The notes: generated from the letters alone by a model not told the origin. A stretch of 64,000 nucleotides of DNA from Pseudomonas sp. BGr12 (GCF_030272895.1 NZ_JALRNF010000014.1:62001-126000), one strand, 5' to 3'. Positions 9,336 to 19,828 are shown, counted from the first letter of the stretch. Made by a program: numbers and translations.

Positions 9336-9627
9336 TTCAGTGTTCCCTGGCGACTGGCAGGTGGACGCACTCACCTGAATAAATGATAGCTAGCAAACGA
9401 TTTAAGTCGAATTGTGAAAAACTGTAAACAAATTCGACCGGACGCGAGGGCTTGAGTTCCATGGTCAAGGACGCTTGATGCGCACTGGGCGGCGCTGGGC
9501 ACTGGCCTTGCAGGGGCTGTATCAGGTTGTGGGAAGGCGGTAGTAGCGAGGGGAAGGGAGACGTGCCGGAAGCAGCAACGGTGGCGGCAAATCACTGCAG
9601 AGGGCATTAGCCGTTCGCTGGAAACGC
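9336..9627. other. Intergenic region upstream of the waaZ-like gene
   Basis: About 290 bases without a supportable gene. The first part (9385-9435) is AT-rich and carries an 8-bp inverted repeat GTCGAATT (9406-9413) / AATTCGAC (9431-9438) with 17 bases between, upstream of the waaZ-like gene; it may be an operator. The remainder shows nothing recognisable up to the tRNA terminator. Confidence 0.4.
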
Positions 9628-9654
9628 AAAAGCCGCGCAATGCGCGGCTTTTTG
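9628..9654 (-). terminator. Intrinsic terminator of the tRNA-Ile gene
   Basis: Stem AGCCGCGCA / TGCGCGGCT with essentially no loop spacer (9631-9649), flanked by A-runs on one side and T-runs on the other, so it can act on both strands. It lies immediately after the CCA end of the tRNA on the minus strand. Confidence 0.85.
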
Positions 9655-9656
9655 TC

Positions 9657-9733
9657 TGGTGGGCCCACACGGACTTGAACCGTGGACCAAAGGATTATGA
9701 GTCCTCTGCTCTAACCAACTGAGCTATAGGCCC
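9657..9733 (-). tRNA. tRNA with CAU anticodon, probably tRNA-Ile2 (lysidine type)
   Basis: A 77-base cloverleaf on the minus strand: acceptor GGGCCTA pairing with TGGGCCC, D-arm AGCTCAGTTGGTTAGAGC, anticodon loop CTCATAA (anticodon CAT), T-arm with GGTTCAAGTCC, and an encoded CCA. CAT-anticodon tRNAs can be Met or Ile2. The GGTTCAAGTCC arm and the TTGGTC variable region resemble E. coli ileX, so Ile2 with the C34-to-lysidine change is favoured. Confidence 0.9.
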
Positions 9734-9745
9734 CAGTGGTCGCGG

Positions 9746-9773
9746 ATTATAACGAGGGTTTCCAGGCTGTGCT
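9746..9773 (-). promoter_or_regulatory. tRNA-Ile promoter overlapping the end of rmcA
   Basis: On the minus strand a perfect -10 box TATAAT (9746-9751) lies about 12 bases before the tRNA 5' end. The rmcA stop codon TAA (9747-9749) is inside this box. A partial -35 (AGCACA, 9768-9773) is spaced 16 bases away, within the rmcA coding end. Confidence 0.6.
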
Positions 9774-12700
9774 ATCCGAAAGATCCGAAACTGCTATGCG
9801 AAGGAAGGTCGCGGCGAATTCCTCGGCGGGCAGCGGCAGGCTGACGATGTAACCCTGGATCTGTTCGCAGCCTTCGGCGGCAAGGAATTGTTGTTGGGCC
9901 TGGTTCTCCACGCCTTCGGCAATGATCGTCAGCTGCATGCTGCGGCCCAGGGCGATGATCGCCCGGGCGATGGCGGCGTCATGGGGGTCGTCCGGCAGGC
10001 CGCGTATGAACGATTGGTCGATCTTGAGGATGTCCAGCGGCAGGCGCTTGAGGTAGCTCAGCGAGGAATAGCCGGTGCCGAAGTCGTCGATGGCCAGTTG
10101 CACGCCCAGTTGCTTGAGCTGGTGGAGGATGGCCAGTGCTTCTTCGGCCTGGCTCATGATGAAGTTCTCGGTGATTTCCAGCTGCAGGTCGCCGGCCTTG
10201 AGCTGGTGGGCCTTGAGCAACTGGTCGATGCGCTTGACCAGGCTGGGCTGGCGCAGTTGGGCGCCGGCCAGGTTGATCGACAGCGGGCCGAAGGCCAGGT
10301 AGTTCTTCTTCCAGGCCTGCATCTGCCGGCAGGCCCGTTCCAGCACCCAGTCGCCCAGTTGCAGGATCGTGCCGTTCTCTTCGGCCAGGCTGATGAAGTG
10401 TTCCGGCGGCACTTCGCCGAACAGCGGGTGGGTCCAGCGGATCAGCGCTTCGGCCCCCACCAGGCTCTGGGTTTTCAGGCTGAACTTGGGCTGGTAGCTC
10501 AGGCTCAGTTCGTTACGTTCGATGGCCCGGCGCAGTTCGTGCTCCAGGGCAATGCGTTCGCTGGCCTGGGCCGTGAGGTCGCGGGTATAGGATTCGACCC
10601 GGTTTCGGCCCTTGGCCTTGGAGCGGTACATCGCCGCGTCGGCATTGCGGATCAGCGAGGCGACGTCGGTGCCGTCCTGTGGGTACAGGCTGGTGCCGAT
10701 GCTGGCGCTGGTGAAGAACTCGTGCTCGCCGGCCTGGAAAGGGGCGCTGAAGCAGGCCAGCAGTTTATTGGCGATGTGTTCGGCGTCGCTTGGCTGGTGC
10801 AGGCCCGGCAGGAGAATGATGAATTCGTCGCCGCCCAGGCGCGCCACCGTGTCGATGTCGCGCACCTGTTCCTTCAGGCGCTGGGCAATGCCCTTGAGCA
10901 ACAGGTCGCCGACCGGGTGGCCGAGGCTGTCGTTGATGTGCTTGAAGCGATCCAGGTCCAGGAACAGCACCGCGCCCTGGCGCTTGGCAGCCTGCGGGCA
11001 GGTGAGTGCGGCCTGCAGGCGGTTCTCGAACAGGGTGCGGTTGGGCAGCCCGGTCAGCGGGTCGTGGTGGGCCTGGTAGTCGAGCTTGGCCTGGGCGTGC
11101 TTGAGGCTGGAGATATCGGCGAACACCGCAACGAAGTGGGTGATGACCCGCTCACTGTTGCGCACGGCACTGATGGTCAGCCAGCTGGGGTACAACTCGC
11201 CGTTCTTGCGCCGGTTCTGGATCTCGCCCTGCCAGTGGCCTTCGGCAGTCAGTTGGTGCCACATGGCGGCATAGAAGGCGCTGTCGTGCTGGCCGGAGGC
11301 AAGCAGGCGCGGGGTCTGGCCCAGGGCTTCGAATTCGCTGTAGCCGGTGATTTCGCTGAAGGCCCGGTTGACCGCGCTGATGCGCTGTTCGGTGTCGGTG
11401 ATCAATACACCTTCAGCGGTGTTTTCGAACACGGTGGCAGCCAGTTGCAGTTTTTCCTGCATCAGGTGGCGCTCGGTGATGTCCCGGGCGATGGTCAGCA
11501 TGCAATCGACACCGGCGATCGGCAGCGGCCGGGCGGAAAGTTCGCACAGGCGGATCTGCCCGTCGCGGCGACGGATATGGCAACTGAAATCGCGGACGAA
11601 ACCGTCCCGCTTGAGCATGTTCAATAGGCGCCGACGTTCGTTCAGGTCAACCCAGATGCCCAGGTCCAGGGTGGTGTGGTCCAGGGATGTGTGGTCGTCG
11701 AAACCGGTCAGGCGGCAGAAACCCTCGTTGACCTCCAGCAGCAAGCCATCGCTCTGGCGCGACAGCAGCAGGCCGTCAGGGGAGGCGTGGAACGCCTTGG
11801 CGAACTTTTCTTCCGAGGTTTGCAGTTGCTCCTGGGTTTCCTTGAGCTGGCTGATGTCGCGTACGGTCACCACCAGGGCGGGGGCGTTGTCCAGTTCGAA
11901 GGTCTCGGCCGAGATCAGGCCGGTGAACAACTGGCCGTTGCTGCGGCGGAACAGCGTTTCCAGGTTGCGGATGCTTCCCGTCTGCAGGCGCTGCAGCAGG
12001 CTCGGCCCGACACCGTCGACGCCCCAGATGTTCAGCTCGGTGGCCGTACGGCCGATGACGTGTTCCGGGCCCAGGCCGATCTGCTCTTCGAAGGCTTCGT
12101 TGACTTCCAGCAGGCAGCCGTCGCTGAGGCGGGCAATGAGCAGGATATCCGGGCATTGCTGGAACACCGAGGCGAACTTCTGTTCGGACAGGCGCAGGGC
12201 GGCTTCGGCATTCTTGGTTTCGCTGATATCGATCATCAGCCCGCGCATCACCGGTTTGTGCCCGTGCTCGATCAGGCTGACGATGTCGCGCACCCACAGG
12301 TGGCCTCCATCGGCGCGGATCACCCGGTAGTCGAAGCTGTGATCGCGACCGGCTGCGGTTTCGCTTTCGCAAAAGGCCTGGACCCAGAGGGCGTCGTCAG
12401 GATGGAGGATGCTGCGCCAGAAACCGGGGCGCCGCCACTGGCTCAGTGGGTAACCGAGCAGGTCTTCGGCATGGGGCGAAACGTAGCTGAAGGTGAAATC
12501 GTTGGCATCGGCCTCCCAGGCAATGGCTGACAGGCTTTCGACCAGCCCGCGGTAGTGATATTCGCTGCTGCGCAGTTCCTGTTCCAGGGCGATGCGGCGG
12601 GAAATTTCCGAGCTCAGTCGCCGGTTGATGCGAATCACCGCGGCGAGGATGGCCACCAGCAGCAAGATACCGGGCAGGCCATAGACCAGCAGGTCGGACC

Positions 12701-13490
12701 ACAAATTGCGGTGATCGATGACCTTGCCGACCCAGCGCTCCTGGATATCGCTGATCTCACTGGCGCTCATGTCAGCCATGACTTTGTCGATGATGCCCAC
12801 CAGAATCTTCTGTTCCTGGGGCACGGCCATGGCCAGCTGGTAGCGGTACGGGGTTTCGCCGCTGACATACAGGCCTTCGAGCTTGAGCTGGCGCAGGCTC
12901 CAGATGCTGGAAGCAAGGTCGCCGACCACCGCATCGACTTCGTCGGTGGCCAGTGCCTGCAGGACCGAACTGACATTGGCCAGGGCGACCAGGTTCAGGT
13001 CGGGGTGACGGGCGCGCAGCAGCTCATGGGGGGCGTAGTTTTCCACCACGGCGACTTTCAGCCCGTACAAGTCCTTGATATTGCGCGGCTGCGGCCCGCC
13101 CTTGTGGGCCAGGATGACGATCGGGAAGTCCAGGTAGGGGCGGGTGAACGCCAGGTAGCTTTGCCGCTCCGGGGTCGACATGATGCCCGGGAGCAGGTCC
13201 AGTTTGTTCTGCCGTGCCTGCTCCATGACGGCCGTCCAGCTGCTCGGCTCGACCGGCTTGAAGCTGACACCCAGGCGTTCCTGGATAAGGGCGATGTAAT
13301 CGGCGGCCAATCCCTGGTAGCGGCCATCCTGGTCACGGTATTCAAATGGTGGCCAGGACGCGTCGACGCCCAGGCGCAGCTGTGGGTGGGCGCTGAGCCA
13401 GGCGTGCTCGTCGTCGGTCAGGGTCAGGGCGCCGGCCGTTGCGCTCCAGCACAGCTGGAGCAGTAACAGGAGGGCCGGCATTCTGGGCAT
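9747..13490 (-). CDS. rmcA: RmcA-type redox-responsive c-di-GMP enzyme (SBP-PAS4-GGDEF-EAL)
   Basis: A 1247-residue inner-membrane protein: signal peptide (1-20), periplasmic bacterial solute-binding domain (about 30-255), transmembrane helix (266-288), four PAS domains (about 311-425, 435-550, 560-672 and 685-795), GGDEF (886-890 in RLGGDEF, with inhibitory-site RDID at 877-880) and EAL (1014-1016). Both catalytic motifs are intact. Length, domain order and position next to rpoD match P. aeruginosa RmcA (PA0575), which degrades c-di-GMP in response to cellular redox state and phenazines and affects biofilm structure. The gene follows the rpoD terminator and has its own ribosome site (GAGG). 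Confidence 0.9.
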   Translation of the reverse strand: MPRMPALLLLLQLCWSATAGALTLTDDEHAWLSAHPQLRLGVDASWPPFEYRDQDGRYQGLAADYIALIQERLGVSFKPVEPSSWTAVMEQARQNKLDLLPGIMSTPERQSYLAFTRPYLDFPIVILAHKGGPQPRNIKDLYGLKVAVVENYAPHELLRARHPDLNLVALANVSSVLQALATDEVDAVVGDLASSIWSLRQLKLEGLYVSGETPYRYQLAMAVPQEQKILVGIIDKVMADMSASEISDIQERWVGKVIDHRNLWSDLLVYGLPGILLLVAILAAVIRINRRLSSEISRRIALEQELRSSEYHYRGLVESLSAIAWEADANDFTFSYVSPHAEDLLGYPLSQWRRPGFWRSILHPDDALWVQAFCESETAAGRDHSFDYRVIRADGGHLWVRDIVSLIEHGHKPVMRGLMIDISETKNAEAALRLSEQKFASVFQQCPDILLIARLSDGCLLEVNEAFEEQIGLGPEHVIGRTATELNIWGVDGVGPSLLQRLQTGSIRNLETLFRRSNGQLFTGLISAETFELDNAPALVVTVRDISQLKETQEQLQTSEEKFAKAFHASPDGLLLSRQSDGLLLEVNEGFCRLTGFDDHTSLDHTTLDLGIWVDLNERRRLLNMLKRDGFVRDFSCHIRRRDGQIRLCELSARPLPIAGVDCMLTIARDITERHLMQEKLQLAATVFENTAEGVLITDTEQRISAVNRAFSEITGYSEFEALGQTPRLLASGQHDSAFYAAMWHQLTAEGHWQGEIQNRRKNGELYPSWLTISAVRNSERVITHFVAVFADISSLKHAQAKLDYQAHHDPLTGLPNRTLFENRLQAALTCPQAAKRQGAVLFLDLDRFKHINDSLGHPVGDLLLKGIAQRLKEQVRDIDTVARLGGDEFIILLPGLHQPSDAEHIANKLLACFSAPFQAGEHEFFTSASIGTSLYPQDGTDVASLIRNADAAMYRSKAKGRNRVESYTRDLTAQASERIALEHELRRAIERNELSLSYQPKFSLKTQSLVGAEALIRWTHPLFGEVPPEHFISLAEENGTILQLGDWVLERACRQMQAWKKNYLAFGPLSINLAGAQLRQPSLVKRIDQLLKAHQLKAGDLQLEITENFIMSQAEEALAILHQLKQLGVQLAIDDFGTGYSSLSYLKRLPLDILKIDQSFIRGLPDDPHDAAIARAIIALGRSMQLTIIAEGVENQAQQQFLAAEGCEQIQGYIVSLPLPAEEFAATFLRIAVSDLSDSTAWKPSL

Positions 13491-13567
13491 AGCGGCCTCG
13501 TCACACAGATGAATTGATTCGAGTGTAGACGGGTCGGCCGAAGGTCCAGATGTTTTCTGTCGCGCAA

Positions 13568-13594
13568 GAAAAACCCCGGCCTGGGCCGGGGTTT
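13568..13594 (-). terminator. Terminator of the rpsU-dnaG-rpoD transcript
   Basis: Ten-base stem AAACCCCGGC / GCCGGGGTTT with loop CCAG (13571-13594), followed on the minus strand by TTTTTC, directly after tandem TGA stops of rpoD. It separates rpoD from rmcA. Confidence 0.9.
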
Positions 13595-13598
13595 GTCA

Positions 13599-15449
<1,851 letters not shown>

Positions 15450-15496
15450 AACACCCTATCCACTGAAGGTCTTGGCGGGCAAAAAACAAGCCGAGG

Positions 15497-15502
15497 ATTA
15501 TA
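15497..15502 (-). promoter_or_regulatory. Candidate internal rpoD promoter (-10 box)
   Basis: A perfect TATAAT on the minus strand in the dnaG-rpoD gap, 48 bases before the rpoD start. No good -35 is seen at the right distance (best TGGCGC with an 18-base spacer). Independent rpoD promoters in this operon are known in E. coli, though there they lie within dnaG. Confidence 0.4.
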
Positions 15503-15516
15503 CCCGAGCATGGACC

Positions 15517-17487
15517 TCACGCGCCAGTTGAGGTCGGGGTTTGTGCGGGAACATTCCGGCTTAGCAGGTCACGCAGCTGATTTTTTTCCTCTGCGCTCAA
15601 CTCACTTTGACGTGCTTTCCTGAGCAGATGTTCCAGGCTGCGCTCGCGTTGGCGAGCGGACAAGCTAGTTATAGTGTCGAAAAACTGTTGTTCAAGGTTG
15701 TCGGCATCGATCAGCCATTCCTTTTCCGCCAGTGCTCGCAGCAGACGCCCTTGTTCGGTGCCGTGCCAGCGTGCGATCAACTGTAGTGAGCGTAGCTCAG
15801 GATTCTTTTGCAGGGCCTCGAGCAGGGCCACCAGCAGCTGGGCGTAGACGTGTTCCTCGGCGGCGAAATGGCCGGCATCCTCGACCTTCTTGGCCAGCTG
15901 CGGATGGTGCAGCAGGGTGCGCAGGGCGCTCAAGGTCGGCGGTTCCACCGAGGTCGGCACCCGCGGCGGGGCGTCCTGGCGCTGGCCGTTGCGCTCCCAG
16001 GGCTTGCCTTTCTTGTCCCACGGCTTGCCGTCCCATTTCTTCTTGCCGCCCTTGTTCGGCGTCCACTGCTGCTGGGGCGGCGCGTACTCCGGCTGGTGAA
16101 AGTCGCCGTAATCCGGGGCGTAGTCGGGAATGGCGTCGTAATCGATGCCGGGGTCGTAGCTGGGCGGCGCTTCGACCGGCGCACTGTGGCTCAGTTGCTC
16201 GACCTGCTGGTTGTCCAGCCCGGTGATTTCCTTGAGCCGATTGCGCATCAGTGCGCGCAGGTTGGCGCCGGGCACTTTTTCGATCAACGGTGCTGCCAGG
16301 GTGGCCATGTGCGCCTTGCCCTCGAGCGAGCGCGGGTCGGCTTCCTCGGTCAGCTGCTGGAAGAAATAGTCGGCCAGGGGCTGGGCGTGCTGGTTGATCC
16401 GGGCGCGGAAGGCATCGGTGCCTTCGGCGCGGATCAGGGTATCCGGGTCTTCGCCTTCGGGCAGGAACAGGAAGCGCGCCTTGCGGCCATCCTGCAGGCT
16501 CGACAGGGTCGACTCCAGGGCGCGCCAGGCGGCGTTGCGGCCGGCCTGGTCGCCGTCGAAGCAGAACAATACGCTGGGCACCACGCGAAACAGGCGCTTG
16601 AGGTGCTCTTCGCTGGTGGCCGTGCCCAGGGTCGCCACCGCGTTGCGCAAGCCTTGCTGGGCCAGGGCGATGACGTCCATGTAGCCTTCGACCACGATGA
16701 TTTCATCGAGGTTGCGGTTGAACTTGCGCGCCTCGAACAGCCCGTACAGCTCCTGGCCCTTGTGGAACACCGGGGTTTCCGGGGAGTTCAGGTACTTGGG
16801 CTTGTCGTCGCCCAGCACCCGGCCACCGAAGGCGATGACCCGGCCACGGCTGTCGCGGATCGGGAACATGACCCGGTCGCGGAAGCGGTCGTAGCGCTTG
16901 CCGGTTTCGGCGTTCTCGATCAGCAGGCCGGCGTCGATCATGGCCTTCTGTTGCAACGTGTCGCTGCTCAGGTGCTTGAACAGGTTGTCCCAGCCCGGCG
17001 GGGCGTAACCCAGGCCGAAGTCGCGGGCGATTTCACCGGACAGGCCGCGACCCTTGAGGTATTCCACGGCCGAGCGGCGCGTCGGGTGGCTTTTCAGCGC
17101 CTGGCGATAGAACTCGGCGGCGGCCTCCAGCAGCGGGTAGAGCGGCGAGTCGACCGGTTGGCGAGGCTTGTGCCCGCGTCCGCCTTCCTCGCGGGGCACC
17201 TCCATGCCGGCGGCCTTGGCCAGTTCCTCGACCGCCTGGGGGAAGTCCAGGTTGTCGTGGTCCATGATGAAGCCAAGGGCGTTGCCGCCGGCGCCGCAGC
17301 CAAAGCAGTAATAGAACTGCTTGTCGGGGCTGACGCTGAAGGAGGGGGTTTTTTCCTTGTGGAACGGGCAACAGGCGGTGAGGTTCTTGCCGGCCTTTTT
17401 CAGTTGCACGCGCGAGCTCACCACATCGACGATGTCGGTACGGTTGAGGAGGTCGTCGATGAAACTCTGGGGGATCAGCCCGGCCAT
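15517..17487 (-). CDS. dnaG: DNA primase DnaG
   Basis: Primase that makes RNA primers at the replication fork. The 656-residue protein has the N-terminal zinc domain (Cys40, His43, Cys61 and Cys64 in CPFHKEK and CFGCG), the RNA polymerase and TOPRIM core with VVEGYMDVIAL and FCFDGDQAGRNAA, and a C-terminal DnaB-binding helical domain (about 509-656). Between them is an unusually tyrosine- and proline-rich, then lysine- and tryptophan-rich linker (about 443-508). Second gene of the rpsU-dnaG-rpoD unit. Confidence 0.98.
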   Translation of the reverse strand: MAGLIPQSFIDDLLNRTDIVDVVSSRVQLKKAGKNLTACCPFHKEKTPSFSVSPDKQFYYCFGCGAGGNALGFIMDHDNLDFPQAVEELAKAAGMEVPREEGGRGHKPRQPVDSPLYPLLEAAAEFYRQALKSHPTRRSAVEYLKGRGLSGEIARDFGLGYAPPGWDNLFKHLSSDTLQQKAMIDAGLLIENAETGKRYDRFRDRVMFPIRDSRGRVIAFGGRVLGDDKPKYLNSPETPVFHKGQELYGLFEARKFNRNLDEIIVVEGYMDVIALAQQGLRNAVATLGTATSEEHLKRLFRVVPSVLFCFDGDQAGRNAAWRALESTLSSLQDGRKARFLFLPEGEDPDTLIRAEGTDAFRARINQHAQPLADYFFQQLTEEADPRSLEGKAHMATLAAPLIEKVPGANLRALMRNRLKEITGLDNQQVEQLSHSAPVEAPPSYDPGIDYDAIPDYAPDYGDFHQPEYAPPQQQWTPNKGGKKKWDGKPWDKKGKPWERNGQRQDAPPRVPTSVEPPTLSALRTLLHHPQLAKKVEDAGHFAAEEHVYAQLLVALLEALQKNPELRSLQLIARWHGTEQGRLLRALAEKEWLIDADNLEQQFFDTITSLSARQRERSLEHLLRKARQSELSAEEKNQLRDLLSRNVPAQTPTSTGA

Positions 17488-17791
17488 GGCTTTCTCGTCA
17501 TCAGGCGATAAACAAGTGTAATCGCTAATGCTGCAGGAACGACGGCGCGTTCGAGCGATGTCGAATGGCGTAACACAAAATTCGGAAAGACGTGCTCGTC
17601 TGCAGCCGGTGAGGGCTCGTCAGTAACGACGTGCACAGCTGGCGTTGAGGCCAGTTCTGACGATTCGGGCAGGTTGTCCGCATTACAGGGTAACGGGACG
17701 CCTCCGGTCCGGGGACCCGAGGGTAAAGCGGCATCTGCCGGCAGCCCGGCTTTGGGCCGGGCGAGGCAGAAGCTTGCGTCGAGCGTCTGTA
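17488..17791 (-). promoter_or_regulatory. rpsU-dnaG intergenic region with consecutive hairpins
   Basis: In transcript order on the minus strand: a hairpin over the rpsU stop codon (17784-17803), a 7-bp hairpin GCCCGGC / GCCGGGC (17744-17762), and an interrupted 8-bp hairpin CCTC-GGTC / GACC-GAGG (17701-17722). None is followed by a U-tract. In E. coli the equivalent gap has a partial terminator and an RNase E site that set the high rpsU to low dnaG ratio; these hairpins may do the same. No gene is seen in the rest. Confidence 0.55.
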
Positions 17792-17803
17792 TTAGTACAG
17801 ACG
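17784..17803 (-). other. Perfect hairpin spanning the rpsU stop codon
   Basis: Stem CGTCTGTA / TACAGACG (8 bp) with loop CTAA. The UAA stop of rpsU is at 17792-17794, in the loop and the first base of the stem. It could protect the rpsU mRNA 3' end or mark the processing site between rpsU and dnaG. Confidence 0.6.
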
Positions 17804-18007
17804 AACGGCGCGGCGCTGTTCGCGCTGAACTTTCTTGGCGTGACGTTTGACAGCGGCTGCTGCCTTGCGCTTACGCTCGGAAGTCGGCTTCTCGTAAAAT
17901 TCGCGGCTACGAACTTCAGCCAGAACACCGGCTTTTTCGCAGGAGCGCTTGAAACGACGCAGAGCTACGTCGAAGGGTTCATTCTCTTTAACTTTGACGG
18001 CTGGCAT
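17792..18007 (-). CDS. rpsU: 30S ribosomal protein S21
   Basis: A 71-residue, highly basic protein beginning [20 protein letters not shown] and ending in a lysine- and arginine-rich tail, the classical bS21. It binds near the anti-Shine-Dalgarno region of 16S rRNA and is needed for initiation on structured messages. AAGGTAG lies upstream of the start. First gene of the rpsU-dnaG-rpoD unit and divergent from tsaD. Confidence 0.98.
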
Positions 18008-18081
18008 CCAGAGCTACCTTCATTCATTACCGGGGGTCAACGAACTCGTGGCAAAACTGTGCACTGGAGAACGTCGGTTTT

Positions 18082-18106
18082 TAAGGGTTGCGGATGTTAA
18101 CCCTTA
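18082..18106. repeat. Inverted repeat between rpsU and tsaD
   Basis: Perfect 8-bp arms TAAGGGTT / AACCCTTA separated by 9 bases in the 202-base divergent intergenic region. It could be an operator shared by the two promoters or a leader hairpin. No protein is assigned. Confidence 0.5.
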
Positions 18107-18209
18107 GCCAGCCGGAATGCAAAGCCTCTGATCGAAAACCGCTGGTCGGCACCCGGAGTGGCGACTATCATGCGCGGCTTCGAATTCAGCCTCCACAAGG
18201 CGCAGACCC

Positions 18210-19235
18210 ATGCTAGTACTGGGATTGGAAACATCCTGCGACGAAACCGGCGTCGCATTATACGACAGCGAACGCGGCCTGCTGGCCGATGCGCTGTTCA
18301 GTCAGATCGACCTGCACCGCGTCTATGGCGGCGTGGTGCCGGAGCTGGCCTCGCGTGATCACGTCAAGCGCATGCTACCGTTGATCCGCCAGGTGCTGGA
18401 CGAGGCCGGCTGCGTGGCCACCGAGATCGATGCCATTGCCTACACCGCAGGCCCCGGCCTGGTCGGTGCACTGCTGGTGGGCGCCTCCTGTGCCCAGGCC
18501 CTGGCGTTCGCCTGGGGTATCCCGGCGCTGGGCGTGCATCACATGGAAGGGCACCTGTTGGCGCCGATGCTCGAAGAGCAGCCGCCGGAGTTTCCGTTCG
18601 TCGCCTTGCTGGTGTCCGGCGGCCATACGCAACTGGTGCGGGTGGACGGTATCGGCCGTTATGAGCTGCTCGGCGAAACCCTCGACGATGCGGCGGGCGA
18701 GGCGTTCGACAAGACCGCCAAGCTGATGGGCCTGAATTACCCGGGCGGCCCGGAAATCGCTCGCCTGGCGACCCAGGGCGTTGCCGGGCGTTTCGTCTTC
18801 CCGCGGCCGATGACCGACCGGCCGGGCCTGGATTTCAGCTTCAGCGGCCTGAAGACCTTCGCCCTGAACACCTGGCAGCAATGCCAGCAGTCTGGAGACG
18901 ACGGCGAACAAACACGTTGCGACGTGTCGCTGGCCTTCCAGCAGGCGGTGGTGGAGACTCTGACCATCAAGTGCAAGCGGGCCCTGAAGCAGACCGGCCT
19001 CAAGCGTCTGGTGATCGCTGGCGGCGTCAGTGCCAACAAGGCCCTGCGTGCCTCGTTGGAAGAGATGCTGGCGGGCATCAAGGGCAATGTGTACTACGCC
19101 CGTCCGCAGTTTTGCACCGACAACGGCGCCATGATCGCTTATGCCGGTTGCCAGCGCCTGGCGGCGGGGCAGCAGGAAAGCCTGGCGATCAGCGTGCATG
19201 CGCGCTGGCCGATGGAGCAACTGGCACCGCTGTGA
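18210..19235 (+). CDS. tsaD: tRNA threonylcarbamoyladenosine synthase subunit TsaD
   Basis: TsaD (Gcp/Kae1) transfers the threonylcarbamoyl group to A37 of ANN-decoding tRNAs with TsaB and TsaE. The 341-residue protein has the ASKHA fold with metal ligands His111 and His115 in HHMEGH, the phosphate loop VSGGHTQLV and the late motif [12 protein letters not shown]. It is divergent from rpsU, the usual arrangement in gammaproteobacteria. The gene converges with plsY. Confidence 0.98.
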   Translation: MLVLGLETSCDETGVALYDSERGLLADALFSQIDLHRVYGGVVPELASRDHVKRMLPLIRQVLDEAGCVATEIDAIAYTAGPGLVGALLVGASCAQALAFAWGIPALGVHHMEGHLLAPMLEEQPPEFPFVALLVSGGHTQLVRVDGIGRYELLGETLDDAAGEAFDKTAKLMGLNYPGGPEIARLATQGVAGRFVFPRPMTDRPGLDFSFSGLKTFALNTWQQCQQSGDDGEQTRCDVSLAFQQAVVETLTIKCKRALKQTGLKRLVIAGGVSANKALRASLEEMLAGIKGNVYYARPQFCTDNGAMIAYAGCQRLAAGQQESLAISVHARWPMEQLAPL

Positions 19236-19258
19236 TGAGTCCGGCGCATGCCGTGGAT

Positions 19259-19828
19259 TCAGAAATGCCGTTCGCGACCGGCAAAAAGGTCGCGTAGATT
19301 GCCGCGGTGGCGCCAGACGATCAGCACGGTCAACACGCTGATCGGCAGCAGCGCCGCAGGCTCGCGCCAGGCCAGCAGTGGCAGGGTCAGGGGCGTGGCG
19401 ATCAGTGCGGCCAGGGAGCTTGTGCGGGTCAGGTAGAAGGTCAGCAGCCAGGCGCTGATGGCCAGCAGTGCGGCAGGGGGGTAGAGCCCCAGCAGCATGC
19501 CGGCGGCGGTGGCGACACCTTTGCCGCCGCGAAAGCAAAAGTACAATGGGAACAGGTGGCCGATCACCGCGCACAAGCCGATCCAGGCCTGTTGTTGCAG
19601 GTCGAGGCCGGCAAGATGGGCGATCAGCACGGGCAGCAGGCCCTTGCACAGGTCGCCCAGCAGGGTCAGGACCGCCAGCTTGCGGCCGGCCAGGCGCAGC
19701 ATGTTGGTTGCTCCGGCATTGCCTGAACCGCTCATGCGTGGGTCCGGGCTGCCATTGAGGCGGCTCAGGACAATGGCGAAGGACAGCGAGCCGAGCAGGT
19801 AGGCGAGCAGCGCCAGTAACCAAAACAT
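19259..19828 (-). CDS. plsY: Glycerol-3-phosphate acyltransferase PlsY
   Basis: PlsY makes lysophosphatidic acid from acyl-phosphate and glycerol 3-phosphate at the inner membrane. The 189-residue protein has about five membrane segments and the family loops [23 protein letters not shown] and the late RHRGNLRDL. It stands alone on the minus strand between tsaD and folB. Confidence 0.97.
   Translation of the reverse strand: MFWLLALLAYLLGSLSFAIVLSRLNGSPDPRMSGSGNAGATNMLRLAGRKLAVLTLLGDLCKGLLPVLIAHLAGLDLQQQAWIGLCAVIGHLFPLYFCFRGGKGVATAAGMLLGLYPPAALLAISAWLLTFYLTRTSSLAALIATPLTLPLLAWREPAALLPISVLTVLIVWRHRGNLRDLFAGRERHF

Noticed and set aside
9371..9670. 99-codon frame over the tRNA terminator region
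   Set aside because: It runs through the tRNA terminator and into the tRNA 3' end; no coding signal.
9888..11627. Plus-strand open frame of 579 codons opposite rmcA
   Set aside because: Composition is that of a reverse-frame shadow (Gly, Gln, Val, His rich) and the GGDEF-EAL region on the other strand is intact.
17645..18100. 151-codon plus-strand frame across rpsU
   Set aside because: Antisense to rpsU and the hairpin region; no domain or ribosome site.
18375..19823. Minus-strand frame of 482 codons across tsaD and plsY
   Set aside because: It overlaps tsaD and plsY completely in other frames and has no recognisable domain.
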